Assembly: GCF_001465595.2 (NCBI RefSeq) | Contig: NZ_CP013481.2 | Span: forward strand, 5,394,001-5,458,000 | Source of the DNA: Pandoraea apista | Lineage (GTDB): Bacteria; Pseudomonadota; Gammaproteobacteria; Burkholderiales; Burkholderiaceae | Length of the DNA: 64,000 nt | Direction of reading: 5' to 3' | Part shown: one piece after another, positions 1-9,093 of the stretch | How positions within the stretch are numbered: position 1 is the stretch's first letter | How the letters are laid out: every line of letters starts with the position of its first letter | Notes under the pieces: model-generated | What the model saw: only the letters and a program-made list of their open reading frames with translations | The model's database searches: none | Told to the model about the DNA's origin: nothing | Program-made: the position numbers and the translations under genes

Positions 1-987
1 GAAGTGGCCTTCGCCGACGAACTGTTCGGCCGCATCGAAGACCTGTACAACCTGCCGCGCAACACGCTCAAGATGGGCATCATGGACGAAGAGCGCCGCA
101 CCAGCGTGAACCTCTCGGCCTGTATCGCCGCGGCCGCTTCGCGCGTCGCGTTCATCAACACGGGCTTCCTCGATCGCACGGGCGATGAAATGCACACCGC
201 GATGGAAGCCGGTCCGATGATGCGCAAGGGCGACATGAAGTCGTCGGCATGGATCACGGCTTACGAGAAGAGCAACGTGCTCGTGGGTCTGGCTGCCGGC
301 CTGCGTGGCCGCGCACAGATCGGCAAGGGCATGTGGGCCATGCCGGATCTGATGCACGCCATGCTCGAGCAGAAGATCGCACATCCGAAGGCCGGAGCGA
401 ACACTGCCTGGGTGCCGTCGCCGACTGCCGCCACGCTGCACGCACTGCACTATCACATGGTCGACGTGCAGGCCGTGCAGCAGGAACTCGAAAAGATCGA
501 TTACGCCAAAGAGCGCGACGCGCTGCTCACGGGTCTGCTGACGGTGCCGGTCGTGGCCAAGGCCGAGTGGAGCGCCGACGAGATCCGCAAGGAAATCGAA
601 AACAACGCGCAAGGCATTCTGGGCTACGTCGTTCGCTGGATCGATCAGGGTGTCGGCTGCTCGAAGGTGCCGGACATCAACGATATCGGCCTGATGGAAG
701 ACCGCGCCACGCTGCGTATTTCGAGCCAGCATCTGGCGAACTGGCTGCGTCATGGCGTGATCACGCGCGAGCAGGTCGAAGAAACGCTCAAGCGCATGGC
801 CGCTGTGGTCGACAAGCAGAACGCCGGCGACAAGCTTTATCGACCGATGGCGCCGAACTTCGACGACTCGCTGGCATTCAAGGCCGCCAGCGCGCTCGTG
901 TTCGAAGGTCTGACGCAGCCCAACGGCTACACCGAGCCGTTGCTGCACAAGTACCGTCTCGAACTGAAGGCGAAGCAACGCGGGTAA
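1..987 (+). CDS. glcB: Malate synthase G, C-terminal part (5' truncated by window edge)
   Basis: The frame is open from the first base and stops at 985-987, so the gene begins outside the window; about 328 residues of a protein that is normally about 720 are present. Malate synthase G condenses glyoxylate with acetyl-CoA to malate in the cytoplasmic glyoxylate shunt. The recognisable family blocks are MDEERRTS followed by [18 protein letters not shown] and [11 protein letters not shown] near the start of the visible part, and the C-terminal helical region ending in KAKQRG. The GTG at position 4 is an internal valine, not a start. A strong hairpin terminator follows the stop by about 70 bases, so the gene ends its transcription unit. 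Confidence 0.95.
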   Translation, partial: EVAFADELFGRIEDLYNLPRNTLKMGIMDEERRTSVNLSACIAAAASRVAFINTGFLDRTGDEMHTAMEAGPMMRKGDMKSSAWITAYEKSNVLVGLAAGLRGRAQIGKGMWAMPDLMHAMLEQKIAHPKAGANTAWVPSPTAATLHALHYHMVDVQAVQQELEKIDYAKERDALLTGLLTVPVVAKAEWSADEIRKEIENNAQGILGYVVRWIDQGVGCSKVPDINDIGLMEDRATLRISSQHLANWLRHGVITREQVEETLKRMAAVVDKQNAGDKLYRPMAPNFDDSLAFKAASALVFEGLTQPNGYTEPLLHKYRLELKAKQRG

Positions 988-1054
988 ATGGTCTGAGGCC
1001 GTCGTCTCGGAAGATCGACCCTCGATAGGTCAGGCGGCATCGGACTTATCATCG

Positions 1055-1087
1055 GACGCCCGACGGGGTAACCTGTCGGGCGTCTTT
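1055..1087 (+). terminator. Rho-independent terminator after glcB
   Basis: A 10-bp perfect stem (GACGCCCGAC with GTCGGGCGTC, 1055-1064 and 1075-1084) with a 10-base loop is followed by a short T run. It lies between glcB and the DUF445 gene, both on the plus strand. Confidence 0.8.
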
Positions 1088-1110
1088 GTATTTCCAGGAA
1101 CCCGCCGCGC

Positions 1111-2388
1111 ATGGATCCCGCACTCGCCCTGCAACGCGCCGAACGGCGTGCCCTGTCCTTTCTTCTGGTCGCGCTGGCGATCTTCATCGGCACGCTCTTC
1201 ATGCCGGAGCACTTCCTCACCGGCTGGATTCGCGCGGCGGCGGAAGCGGCGATGGTCGGCGGACTCGCCGACTGGTTTGCCGTCGAAGCGCTGTTCCGGC
1301 GCATTCCGATCCCCGGGCTCTCGCGGCACACGAACATCCTGATTCGCAAAAAGGACGCCCTCGGCGAGGGTCTCGCCCGCTTCGTGCGCGAGAAGTTTCT
1401 CGACACCCCCTCCGTTGTGCGGCTCATCCAGCAACAGAATCCGGCAGACGTTGTCTCGCACTGGCTCGGCTCGCACGAGAACACGCGTCAGTTGAGCGCC
1501 GTGCTGGTGAAGGTGGCGGGCGGGGTACTCGACGTGATGGACGAGCGCAACGTGCAGGCCTTCATCCGTCGCGCGCTCGACACGATGATCGACCGGCTCG
1601 ACCTGTCGCAATCGGCGGCCGCGATTCTCGACACGCTCACCCGCGACGGCCGTCATCAGGCCCTGCTCGATGAAACGCTCGACTATCTCGTCGAACTGCT
1701 CAACGAACCGCAAACTCGGGAGTTCATTTCGGCGCGCATCGTCGACTGGCTCAAGACCGATCATCCGAAGAAGGAAAAAGTGCTGCCGTCGGAGTGGCTG
1801 GGCAATAAGGGCTCTGACATGATCTCGGCGGCCGTCACGCGCCTGCTTGCGCAAATGGAAGCCGACGAATCGCATCAACTCCGTCAGGCGTTCGATCGCG
1901 CAGTGGCGGGATTGATCGAGCGGCTGAAACACGACGCCGAGTTCCAGACGAAGCTCGAGACGTTCAAGACCCAGCTCAAGGGCGATACGGCGCTGAATGC
2001 TTACGTCGGCAGCCTATGGAACGAGTGGCGCAGCTGGGTAAAACGCGATCTCGCACGCGACGATTCAGTGATCGGCGCCAAGATCACCGCCGCAGCGGCG
2101 TGGATCGGTCAGGAACTGGCGCGCAGCGAATCGCTTCGCAAAGCACTCGACGCCCAATTGCTCGATGCCGCCGAGCGCATGGCGCCGGGCTTTGCCGACT
2201 TCGTGACGGATCACATCCGCGCAACGGTACATGGCTGGAACGCCGAACATCTGTCGCAGCAGATTCGCTTGAGCGTGGGGCAGGATCTGCAATACATCCG
2301 CATCAACGGCACCCTTGTCGGCGGATTGATCGGCGCGGTGCTGTATCTGATCGCCCAAGCGCCGGCACTGCTCGCGCGCGCTCACTGA
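1111..2388 (+). CDS. DUF445 family membrane-associated protein (YjiN-like)
   Basis: A 425-residue protein matching the DUF445 family in length and layout; E. coli YjiN is about the same size. An N-terminal hydrophobic helix (residues about 15-32, LSFLLVALAIFIGTLFM) is followed at once by the family block AAAEAAMVGGLADWFAVEALFRR, then a long helical soluble region, and a second hydrophobic segment at the very C-terminus (VGGLIGAVLYLIAQ). The biochemical function of the family is not known. It has its own upstream terminator-bounded space and no obvious partner gene. The start is the first ATG after the upstream terminator; no strong ribosome binding site is visible. Confidence 0.85.
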   Translation: MDPALALQRAERRALSFLLVALAIFIGTLFMPEHFLTGWIRAAAEAAMVGGLADWFAVEALFRRIPIPGLSRHTNILIRKKDALGEGLARFVREKFLDTPSVVRLIQQQNPADVVSHWLGSHENTRQLSAVLVKVAGGVLDVMDERNVQAFIRRALDTMIDRLDLSQSAAAILDTLTRDGRHQALLDETLDYLVELLNEPQTREFISARIVDWLKTDHPKKEKVLPSEWLGNKGSDMISAAVTRLLAQMEADESHQLRQAFDRAVAGLIERLKHDAEFQTKLETFKTQLKGDTALNAYVGSLWNEWRSWVKRDLARDDSVIGAKITAAAAWIGQELARSESLRKALDAQLLDAAERMAPGFADFVTDHIRATVHGWNAEHLSQQIRLSVGQDLQYIRINGTLVGGLIGAVLYLIAQAPALLARAH

Positions 2389-2503
2389 CGATCCCCCGCA
2401 GACGCCGGCTGTCGGAGCGGTGTCTGCCCGGCGCAACGCCAATGGTGCGACACAACACTCGTCTGGCATTCGGCACCCCAAGACACCACGCGGCTTCCCC
2501 GCT

Positions 2504-2528
2504 TATATCGATTCAATTTATCGATATA
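2504..2528. promoter_or_regulatory. Perfect 9-bp inverted repeat in front of the porin gene (candidate LysR-type operator)
   Basis: TATATCGAT and ATCGATATA are perfect inverted halves separated by seven bases, in an otherwise unusually AT-rich stretch (2500-2570) upstream of the porin start. The T-N11-A geometry inside it fits LysR-type operators. A related but less perfect inverted repeat with the same ATCGA core lies at 6267-6284 in front of the purine permease. The regulator encoded at 5099-6151 is the natural candidate; this is inference. Confidence 0.5.
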
Positions 2529-2642
2529 TAAAAAATCAAAATTATATTTATACAACCTCGTTCCCTATAGTTCGGTCCCAGCCGCGCCGTCTCTCGCAAG
2601 CGCGCAGATGGTTTCCGAATTCCTTAGAGAACGCCACACCTC

Positions 2643-3773
2643 ATGAAGACCACGATTCTGGCCCGTTTGGGCCTTGCCGGCGCATTCGCCGCAATGGGCC
2701 TCGCCGCTACCACCGCACATGCGCAGAGCAACGTCACCATTTACGGCCTGATTTCGGGCGGCGTGGGTTACGTGAGTAATCAGGGTGGCAACAAGACGTG
2801 GCAGGCGCTCTCGGGCACCAACCAGAATCCGCGCTGGGGTTTCCGCGGTTCGGAAGACCTGGGTAACGGCACCAAGGCCATCTTCACGCTCGAAGCCGGC
2901 TTCAACATCATGAACGGCACGGGCGCCCAGAACGGCCGCGCCTTCGGCCGTCAGTCGTTCGTCGGCCTGTCGGACAACTCGTGGGGTACGTTCACGCTCG
3001 GTCGTCAGTACGACACCATCCACGATTACGTCGGCCCGATCATCATTTCGAGCAACGGCGTGAACATTGGCGATAACGACAACGGGTACAACGATATCCG
3101 CATGCAGAACTCGGTGAAGTGGGTGAGCCCGACGGTGGGCGGCTTCCACGGCACGGCGCAATACGGCTTCTCGAACTCGGCCACGGGCTTTCGCAACAAC
3201 AACGCCTACAGCTTCGGCCTCGGCTACAAGTACGCCGACTTCGACTGGAATGCGGCCTACGCGCAGTACAACAACCCGTACAGCGGCACGAACAACGACG
3301 GCGCCATCGCCAACGATTACGCCAGCTCGCTGCTGATCTTCTCGAAGAGCGCCACGCGTGCGAACGTCTTCGCGAGCCAGCAACGTATCTTCGCCACGGG
3401 CGGCTTCTATCGCTGGGGCCCGGCGCTCATCGGCGCCATGTTCTCCGACGTGCGCTACACGTACCTCGACGCGTCGCACCTGCATTTGCAGAACTACAAC
3501 CTGACGCTGAACTACAACGTCACCCCGGCCCTCGTGCTCGGCGCCGCGTACGGTTTCACGTCGGGCAAGTACGATGTGATCAATACACGTCCGCAATGGC
3601 ATCAGGTGAACCTGCAAGCCGACTACTGGCTGTCGAAGCGCACGGACGTTGCGCTCACGCTCAACGCCCAGCAGGCCGCCGGCGACGCGCAATACGCGCA
3701 GCTCTTCGGCTACGCAGCGTCGAGCACCAAGCGCCAGATGGCCGTGACGCTGGGCATGCGTCACACGTTCTGA
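2643..3773 (+). CDS. Gram-negative trimeric porin (OmpC-type, Burkholderia family)
   Basis: A 376-residue outer-membrane beta-barrel. A typical signal peptide (MKTTILARLGLAGAFAAMG, cleavage after AHA) is followed by the family opening QSNVTIYGLISGGVGYVSN, the block NPRWGFRGSEDLGNGTKAIFTLEAGF, a loop-3-like segment and a final beta strand ending in phenylalanine (GMRHTF), the usual signal for BAM assembly. It forms a general or selective diffusion pore. The next gene, 30 bases downstream, is an exported nucleoside hydrolase, so a role in admitting nucleosides is plausible but not shown by the sequence. The upstream AT-rich palindrome suggests regulated expression. Confidence 0.93.
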   Translation: MKTTILARLGLAGAFAAMGLAATTAHAQSNVTIYGLISGGVGYVSNQGGNKTWQALSGTNQNPRWGFRGSEDLGNGTKAIFTLEAGFNIMNGTGAQNGRAFGRQSFVGLSDNSWGTFTLGRQYDTIHDYVGPIIISSNGVNIGDNDNGYNDIRMQNSVKWVSPTVGGFHGTAQYGFSNSATGFRNNNAYSFGLGYKYADFDWNAAYAQYNNPYSGTNNDGAIANDYASSLLIFSKSATRANVFASQQRIFATGGFYRWGPALIGAMFSDVRYTYLDASHLHLQNYNLTLNYNVTPALVLGAAYGFTSGKYDVINTRPQWHQVNLQADYWLSKRTDVALTLNAQQAAGDAQYAQLFGYAASSTKRQMAVTLGMRHTF

Positions 3774-3803
3774 CGCGCGCGGACGCGCCGTCTTCCTCAA
3801 TGC

Positions 3804-4955
3804 ATGCCTAGCAAGTTCGACATCATGACCCATCTGAACGAACTGAACACACCGGCCGACGCGGGGGCCTCGCGCCATCGCAATCGTCGCAACTTCCTGC
3901 GCACGTCGCTCGCCGCCTCGCTTGCCACACTGGGCGCGACGGGGGCGGGCAGCGCGCTTGCGGACCTCACGTCGACCGAAGGCGCCGCTCGTCTGGCGGC
4001 CGACAACACGGCGCGCCGCACGGTCGTCATCGACTGCGATCCGGGTCAGGACGATGCGATTGCCATCCTCTTTGCGCTGGGTGCGCACGACCAGATCGAC
4101 CTGAAAGCGCTTACCGCCGTGGGCGGCAACGTGCCGTTGAATCTGACCGAGCGCAACGCGCGCATCGTGCGCGACTGGGCGGACAAGACCCACACCCTGC
4201 CGGTCTACGCCGGCTGCCCGAAGCCGCTCATGCGCGAGCTGATCACCGCTGCGAACGTGCACGGCCGCACCGGGCTCGACGGCGTGACGCTGCACGAGCC
4301 GCGTGGCCCGCTCGCGCCGCAGCATGCCGTGACATATCTGATCGACACGCTGCGCGCCGCAGCGCCGGGCAGCGTCACGCTCGTGGCGCTCGGCCCGTTG
4401 ACCAACATCGCCACCGCGCTGAGCGCTGCGCCGGAAGGCGCCAGAGCGCTGCGCGAAATCGTGTTGATGGGAGGCGCGTGGTTCGAGCGCGGCAACATCA
4501 CGCCGGCAGCGGAATTCAACATCTATGTCGATCCGGAAGCCGCGAGCATTGTGCTCGGTGCAGGCGTACCCGTGACCGTGCTGCCGCGCGACGTCTGCGT
4601 GAAGGCGCCGATCACGCCGCAGCGCGTTGCGCCGTTCCGTGCGCTGAAGAATCGGTGCGGTCCGATCGTAGCGGACATTCTCGCGGCGGAAGTGGCGTAT
4701 CAGAAGGGACGTCGCGGCGTGGAATCGGCGCCGATGTACGACCCGTGCACCATCGGCTATCTCGTCGACCCGACGATGTTCGGTGGCCGCCGTGTGAACG
4801 TTGCCGTGGAAACGACGGGCCAGTTGACGCTGGGCGAGACGGTCGTGGACTGGAACGGCCGCTCGAAGCGTGCTGTAAACGCCACGTGGATCACCGATGT
4901 GGACGCCGACCGCTTCTACGAGACGTTGCTCGCCCGTATCGCGCGTTTGCCTTAA
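3804..4955 (+). CDS. Exported inosine-uridine type nucleoside hydrolase with Tat signal
   Basis: A 383-residue member of the inosine-uridine preferring nucleoside hydrolase family, which cleaves ribonucleosides to base and ribose. The calcium-binding signature is IDCDPGQDDA (about residues 76-85). Further family blocks are VGGNVPLNLTERNA, LVALGPLTNIATAL and AEFNIYVDPEAASIV. The N-terminus carries a twin-arginine motif (NRRNFLRTS) and a hydrophobic stretch ending before ALAD, so the enzyme should be folded in the cytoplasm and exported to the periplasm. Most bacterial homologues are cytoplasmic, so this is notable. An in-frame ATG at 3825 is an alternative start. It lies 30 bases after the porin and is probably co-transcribed with it. 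Confidence 0.9.
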   Translation: MPSKFDIMTHLNELNTPADAGASRHRNRRNFLRTSLAASLATLGATGAGSALADLTSTEGAARLAADNTARRTVVIDCDPGQDDAIAILFALGAHDQIDLKALTAVGGNVPLNLTERNARIVRDWADKTHTLPVYAGCPKPLMRELITAANVHGRTGLDGVTLHEPRGPLAPQHAVTYLIDTLRAAAPGSVTLVALGPLTNIATALSAAPEGARALREIVLMGGAWFERGNITPAAEFNIYVDPEAASIVLGAGVPVTVLPRDVCVKAPITPQRVAPFRALKNRCGPIVADILAAEVAYQKGRRGVESAPMYDPCTIGYLVDPTMFGGRRVNVAVETTGQLTLGETVVDWNGRSKRAVNATWITDVDADRFYETLLARIARLP

Positions 4956-5098
4956 GCCGTTGGCATCGCGACATCCGGACGGCATGACGGCATGAGCGCG
5001 CGGCGCCGGCATATGCACAACGCGGTGGCCCCGGAACGGCCGCCGCGTTTTCGCATGACGGGCGTCACGCGGGCAATCGCGTGACGATTCGACGGCAA

Positions 5099-6151
5099 TC
5101 ACGTAGCGAGATGCCTTGCGATCCACTCGCGGCACGCACTGACCTGCGGACCACGCTCCTTGCCTTCGAGCGACATCAACGCCACGGTGCGCGTGACACG
5201 CGGCGCGGTGACTTCAAGGGCAACGAGCGCCGGATCGTGCAGATGCAGCGTATAGAGCCGGGGCAGGATCGCGAGCGCGAGTCCGCTGCGCACCAGCGCG
5301 TAGAGCGGTTCGGTGTACTCCATGCGGTACTTCGGTTCGAGCCGCAGATTTTGCGAGCCGCCCGTGCGTTGCAGGGAATCGCTGACGTTACCGCGCACGA
5401 ACACCGCGAGATCGCGCTCGGTGAGCTGCACCCAGGTGACGGATGCCGCCGAGGCGAGCGGATCGTCTCGACGCGCCACGAGCACGATCTCATCGTCGAA
5501 CAGATCGTCGCAACGAAAACCGTCGGCGCTGGCGGCATGTCCGGCTTCGTCGGCATCGTCGCGAACGCCGACGCCGAGATCGATCTCACCGCGTGCGAGG
5601 GCCGCCACGAGTTCGCTGTTCGGCAAATCGGAGAGTGCAAAACGCACATTGGGATACGCCTCGCGCAGCGTGCCGAGCACTGGCAGCAGACGCGCCGCAA
5701 CCGACGGAATGAAGCCAATGCGCACCGTCTGGGCTTGCAGCGCGAAGGTGCTCGACATGTCGTCGAATGTGCCACGCGCGGCGTTGAGCAGACGTTCAGC
5801 GAGCGGCAGGATGGTCGAGCCGGCTTCGGTCAGCGTCAAGCGATGCGCCGAGCGCTCGAACAGCCGGCCGCCGAGCAGGAATTCGATCTGACGAATCGCC
5901 GCCGTGAGCGCCGGCTGCGTGACCGAGAGCGCCTGCGCCGCCTGCGTGAAGCTGCGCGAGTGCGCGAGCGCCACGAAGTACTGCACCTGCCGCAACGTGA
6001 GCGCCGGCAGCGGCGGCACCTGGGGAACGGCGGCACTCGCATTCGAGGAACCCGGCAGTGCGGTGGCGGTGGCGGTGGCGGTGGCCTTGGAGGACTTCGG
6101 GCCGCCAGCACTGGCCGCGGCGTGCTCGGTACGTCGGGACGAACTCGCCAT
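5099..6151 (-). CDS. LysR-family transcriptional regulator of the purine/nucleoside block
   Basis: The 350-residue product has a long low-complexity N-terminal tail (alanine/threonine rich, partly encoded by a GGTGGC hexamer repeat), then a LysR winged helix-turn-helix (LTLRQVQYFVALAHSRSFTQAA, SVTQPALTAAIRQIE) and an effector-binding domain. The start at 6151 is chosen because CAGGAG lies eight bases upstream on the coding strand; an ATG 22 codons further upstream has no such site. It sits between the porin-nucleoside hydrolase pair and the divergently transcribed purine permease and adenosine deaminase, so it probably controls one or both. Ligand unknown; purines or nucleosides are the contextual guess. 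Confidence 0.85.
   Translation of the reverse strand: MASSSRRTEHAAASAGGPKSSKATATATATALPGSSNASAAVPQVPPLPALTLRQVQYFVALAHSRSFTQAAQALSVTQPALTAAIRQIEFLLGGRLFERSAHRLTLTEAGSTILPLAERLLNAARGTFDDMSSTFALQAQTVRIGFIPSVAARLLPVLGTLREAYPNVRFALSDLPNSELVAALARGEIDLGVGVRDDADEAGHAASADGFRCDDLFDDEIVLVARRDDPLASAASVTWVQLTERDLAVFVRGNVSDSLQRTGGSQNLRLEPKYRMEYTEPLYALVRSGLALAILPRLYTLHLHDPALVALEVTAPRVTRTVALMSLEGKERGPQVSACREWIARHLAT
6062..6085. repeat. Hexanucleotide tandem repeat GGTGGC x4 within the LysR gene
   Basis: Four perfect GGTGGC units encode an alternating alanine-threonine tract in the N-terminal extension of the regulator. A six-base unit cannot change the frame; copy changes would only alter linker length. 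Confidence 0.85.
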
Positions 6152-6266
6152 AGCGGGCTCCTGTAATGGCGTCCTGACGAGACGGCAGGACACAGCAGTA
6201 TCGCGAGACCGTTTCAAGCGTTGGACTTCCTGACACGCTGGGAATCCACAGCCTTCGCGAAGAATA

Positions 6267-6284
6267 GATTTGAATTATCGAATC
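6267..6284. promoter_or_regulatory. Imperfect inverted repeat upstream of the purine permease (candidate operator)
   Basis: GATTTGA and TCGAATC form 7-bp inverted halves with one mismatch around a four-base centre, in the AT-rich divergent promoter region between the LysR gene and the permease. It shares the ATCGA core preceded by AATT with the palindrome at 2504-2528. Location between a LysR gene and its divergent target is typical for autoregulated LysR systems. Confidence 0.4.
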
Positions 6285-6357
6285 ATAAGTAATTTCATTT
6301 TTTATTTATAGTCGCACGCACGTAAAGTGCCACGCAAAGACCCACTATTCTTGGCTT

Positions 6358-7761
6358 ATGCAGACTTCTACTCCTGAGCGCGACACGGCGCGCCCCGCGG
6401 CTTCCGTGGCTTCCGAGCGATCCCCGGGCCAGACTGCCACGGTCCCGGGCGGCTGGCTCGAGCGCCGCTTCGCCATCGCCGGACGGGGCTCCAGCGTGCG
6501 CACCGAAGTTCTGGCCGGCATCACCACATTTCTCGCTGCCGCCTATCTGCTGGTCGTCATTCCGTCGCTGCTCGCCACGGGCGGCATGGATCGCGGCGCG
6601 GCCACCACGGCCGTCATGCTGGTCTTCGTGCTGTTCTCGGTGCTGATGGGTTTCTACGCGAACCTGCCGTTCGTCGTCGGACCGGGCATCGGCGGGTCGG
6701 TCATCGTGGGTGTGACGCTCGCCGCTACCGAACACGTGGCCTGGCAGACCGGCATCGCCATCGCCTTCCTGTCCGGCGTGTTGTTCCTTTTGCTGACGGT
6801 GATCGGCGCACGCAGTGTGGTGGCACGCCTGATTCCCACGGCCATCAAGCTCGGTCTGGGGGCGTCCATCGGCTTGTTCATTGCAGTGCTCGGCGTGCGC
6901 AATGCGGGCATGGTCGTGGCCAACGCCAAGACCAATGCGTTTGCGCTGGGCGACTTCAGCAAGCCGGGCACGATCGTCGCACTGATCGGCCTGGGCACCG
7001 CCGTGCTGCTGCAAGGCCGCAAGGTCCCGGGCGCCATTCTCTGGTCGATTCTGGTCGCGGCGGTGGCCGGTGTGCCGCTGGGTGTGACCAGGTTGCCCGA
7101 GTCGTTCATCTCGCTGCCGCACAGCATTGCGCCGGTGGCATTTCAACTCGACTTGCGCAGTGCGCTGACGATTGCGTCGCTGCCGTATCTGTTCGCCTTC
7201 TTCGCTGCCGAGTTCTTCTCGACGCTGGGGACTACGCTCGCGGTCGGTGGCAAGGCGGGGTTGCTCGACGAGCACGGCAACATGGAGAACATCAACCGTC
7301 CGTTTCTTGTCGATTCCATTGCCGCGACAGGCGGTGCATTGCTGGGCATTCCCGCGCTGACGGCGCTGGTCGAGTCGGCGGCGGGTGTCGAAGCCGGGGG
7401 CCGCACCGGTCTCACGTCGATTGCCGCTGCCGTGATGTTCGCGCTGATGTGCTTCTTCGTGCCGGTTGCGCTGGCCATTCCGAAGGAAGCCACGGCGCCC
7501 GCGCTGATCCTGATCGGCCTGTCGATGTTCAGCACGATCCGCCATGTGCCGTTCGACGATTTCAGCGACGCGTTCCCCGTGCTGGCGATGGTGTTGCTCA
7601 CACTGCTCTCGAACAGCTTCGGCACCGGTATTGCGGGCGGTTTGTTGTGCTACGTGCTGGTCAAGGCGCTGATGGGCCGCTTCAAGGAATTGCCGTGGGG
7701 ACTGTATGTGCTGGCGCTGCCGCTGGCGTATTACTTCTGGACAGTCGTGGGACGCCATTGA
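6358..7761 (+). CDS. NCS2-family purine permease (AzgA/GhxP-like)
   Basis: A 467-residue polytopic inner-membrane protein of the nucleobase-cation symporter 2 superfamily, AzgA branch, which imports adenine, guanine or hypoxanthine with protons. After a hydrophilic start of about 45 residues come the family opening GSSVRTEVLAGITTFLAAAYL and about twelve hydrophobic segments, with the conserved FFAAEFFSTLGTTLAVGGKAGLLDEHGNM region and the following TALVESAAGVEAGGRTGLTS motif typical of this branch. It is divergent from the LysR gene and followed 64 bases later by adenosine deaminase. Together with the periplasmic nucleoside hydrolase it would take up the released bases. Exact substrate cannot be told from sequence. 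Confidence 0.9.
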   Translation: MQTSTPERDTARPAASVASERSPGQTATVPGGWLERRFAIAGRGSSVRTEVLAGITTFLAAAYLLVVIPSLLATGGMDRGAATTAVMLVFVLFSVLMGFYANLPFVVGPGIGGSVIVGVTLAATEHVAWQTGIAIAFLSGVLFLLLTVIGARSVVARLIPTAIKLGLGASIGLFIAVLGVRNAGMVVANAKTNAFALGDFSKPGTIVALIGLGTAVLLQGRKVPGAILWSILVAAVAGVPLGVTRLPESFISLPHSIAPVAFQLDLRSALTIASLPYLFAFFAAEFFSTLGTTLAVGGKAGLLDEHGNMENINRPFLVDSIAATGGALLGIPALTALVESAAGVEAGGRTGLTSIAAAVMFALMCFFVPVALAIPKEATAPALILIGLSMFSTIRHVPFDDFSDAFPVLAMVLLTLLSNSFGTGIAGGLLCYVLVKALMGRFKELPWGLYVLALPLAYYFWTVVGRH

Positions 7762-7825
7762 GCGGCACGCCGCTCGCCCGGCAGATGCCCCGTCTGCCGG
7801 TGTATTCAAGAGAAGACTAGACGTG

Positions 7826-8935
7826 ATGACAGAGACACCGGGCCACGTGCCCGCCGCACGCACCGGCGTGCAGATTCAGGAGGCGCATCGCACGTTCTTC
7901 CACGCGATGCCGAAAGTTGAATTGCATTGCCATTTGTTGGGCGCGGTGCGTCACGACACGTTCGTGGCGCTTGCGCAGAAGTCGAACGCGCCGCTCGCCC
8001 GGGCGGAGATCGACGCCTTTTACACGCGCGGGGAGAAGCCCGTCGGGGTGTTGCGCGTGCTGCGCGCGCTCGATGAGCACCTGCTGAGCACACCCGACGA
8101 TCTGCATCGCATCGCCTACGAATACCTGGCCGACGCCGCGGCGCACAACGTACGCTACAGCGAGTTCTTCTGGAACCCGACGGGCACTGTGCGCACCTCC
8201 GGCATTCCCTACGCGAGCGCCCAAGACGCCATCGTTGCCGCCATTCACGATGCCGGGCGCGATCACGGCATCGTTGGCCGTCTCGTACCGAGTATCGACC
8301 GGGAAGCCGATCCGCGCGAAGCCGTCGAGATGGTGGAGTGGATGCGCGAGCATCGTGCCGACGAAGTCATCGGCATCGGTATCGACTATCGCGAGAACGA
8401 CCGGCCGCCCGAACTGTTCTGGAAGGCGTATCGCAATGCGCGTCTGGCGGGATTCAAGACCACGGCGCATGCGGGCGAATTCGGCATGCCCTGGACGAAT
8501 GTCGAAACGGCCGTCGAACTGCTCAAGTGCGACCGCATCGATCACGGCTACACGGTTGTCGACGCCCCGGACTTCGCGCGCGAATGCGCCGAGCGCGGCA
8601 TCGTCTTCACGGTAGTGCCGACCAACTCGTATTACCTGCGCACACTCACGCCGGAACGCTGGGCGGAGGATCACCCGATTCGCCGCATGCCGGGCCTCGG
8701 CCTCAAGCTGCATCCGAACACCGACGACCCGACGCTGCACAAGGTCAATCCCGCACAGGCGTGGGAGCTGATGTACAGCCACTTCGGCTTCTCGCTCGAC
8801 GAGTTGCGCGGCTTCATGCACAACGGCCTCGACGGCGCATGGATCGACGACAGCACACGCCGTGAGTGGCGCCGGAGCTTCGCGGCGGAATTCGACACAG
8901 CGCGCGATACGCTCACCCGGACGCTGGCGGCCTGA
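7826..8935 (+). CDS. add: Adenosine deaminase family protein
   Basis: A 369-residue metal-dependent deaminase. The zinc ligands are visible as HCH in KVELHCHLLGAV near the N-terminus, the histidine of TAHAGEFG, and the aspartate of HPNTDDPTLH; the catalytic glutamate is in the HAGE block and another conserved histidine is in RIDHGY. The enzyme converts adenosine (or a related 6-aminopurine) to the 6-oxo form. The HLLGAV block differs from the usual HLDGA of classical adenosine deaminases, so a different 6-aminopurine substrate is possible. Start ATG at 7826 is preceded by AAGAGAAG; the open frame reaches back further into the permease but without a good start. Co-transcribed with the permease. 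Confidence 0.85.
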   Translation: MTETPGHVPAARTGVQIQEAHRTFFHAMPKVELHCHLLGAVRHDTFVALAQKSNAPLARAEIDAFYTRGEKPVGVLRVLRALDEHLLSTPDDLHRIAYEYLADAAAHNVRYSEFFWNPTGTVRTSGIPYASAQDAIVAAIHDAGRDHGIVGRLVPSIDREADPREAVEMVEWMREHRADEVIGIGIDYRENDRPPELFWKAYRNARLAGFKTTAHAGEFGMPWTNVETAVELLKCDRIDHGYTVVDAPDFARECAERGIVFTVVPTNSYYLRTLTPERWAEDHPIRRMPGLGLKLHPNTDDPTLHKVNPAQAWELMYSHFGFSLDELRGFMHNGLDGAWIDDSTRREWRRSFAAEFDTARDTLTRTLAA

Positions 8936-8976
8936 CGCCTCTGCAACCGCGCTTTTCCTTGGTCTCACCCGACCTT

Positions 8977-9002
8977 AAGCCGCCTTCGGGCGGCTTTTTT
9001 TC
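8977..9002 (+). terminator. Rho-independent terminator after adenosine deaminase
   Basis: AAGCCGCC-TTCG-GGCGGCTT stem-loop with an ultrastable TTCG tetraloop followed by a T run. It ends the permease-deaminase operon. Confidence 0.92.
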
Positions 9003-9030
9003 GGGCCGCGTTCACGCATTCCGCGAACGC

Positions 9031-9056
9031 AAAAAAGCCGGCCTGGGCGGGCCGGC
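9031..9056 (-). terminator. Rho-independent terminator for the DUF4148 gene
   Basis: Read on the minus strand, GCCGGCC and GGCCGGC form a 7-bp GC stem with a six-base loop, followed by six T. It lies 38 bases beyond the stop of the minus-strand gene at 9094-9408, forming a convergent terminator pair with the preceding one. Confidence 0.85.
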
Positions 9057-9093
9057 AGCGTCGCATCGCTTGGGGTCGATGCGTCAGCGCAAC

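Noticed and set aside
2565..5135. An 856-codon minus-strand frame
   Set aside because: Antisense of the porin and nucleoside hydrolase genes; low-complexity Arg/His/Ala translation without domains.
6295..7863. A 522-codon minus-strand frame
   Set aside because: Antisense of the purine permease; charged repetitive translation (Gln/Arg/His) typical of a shadow frame.
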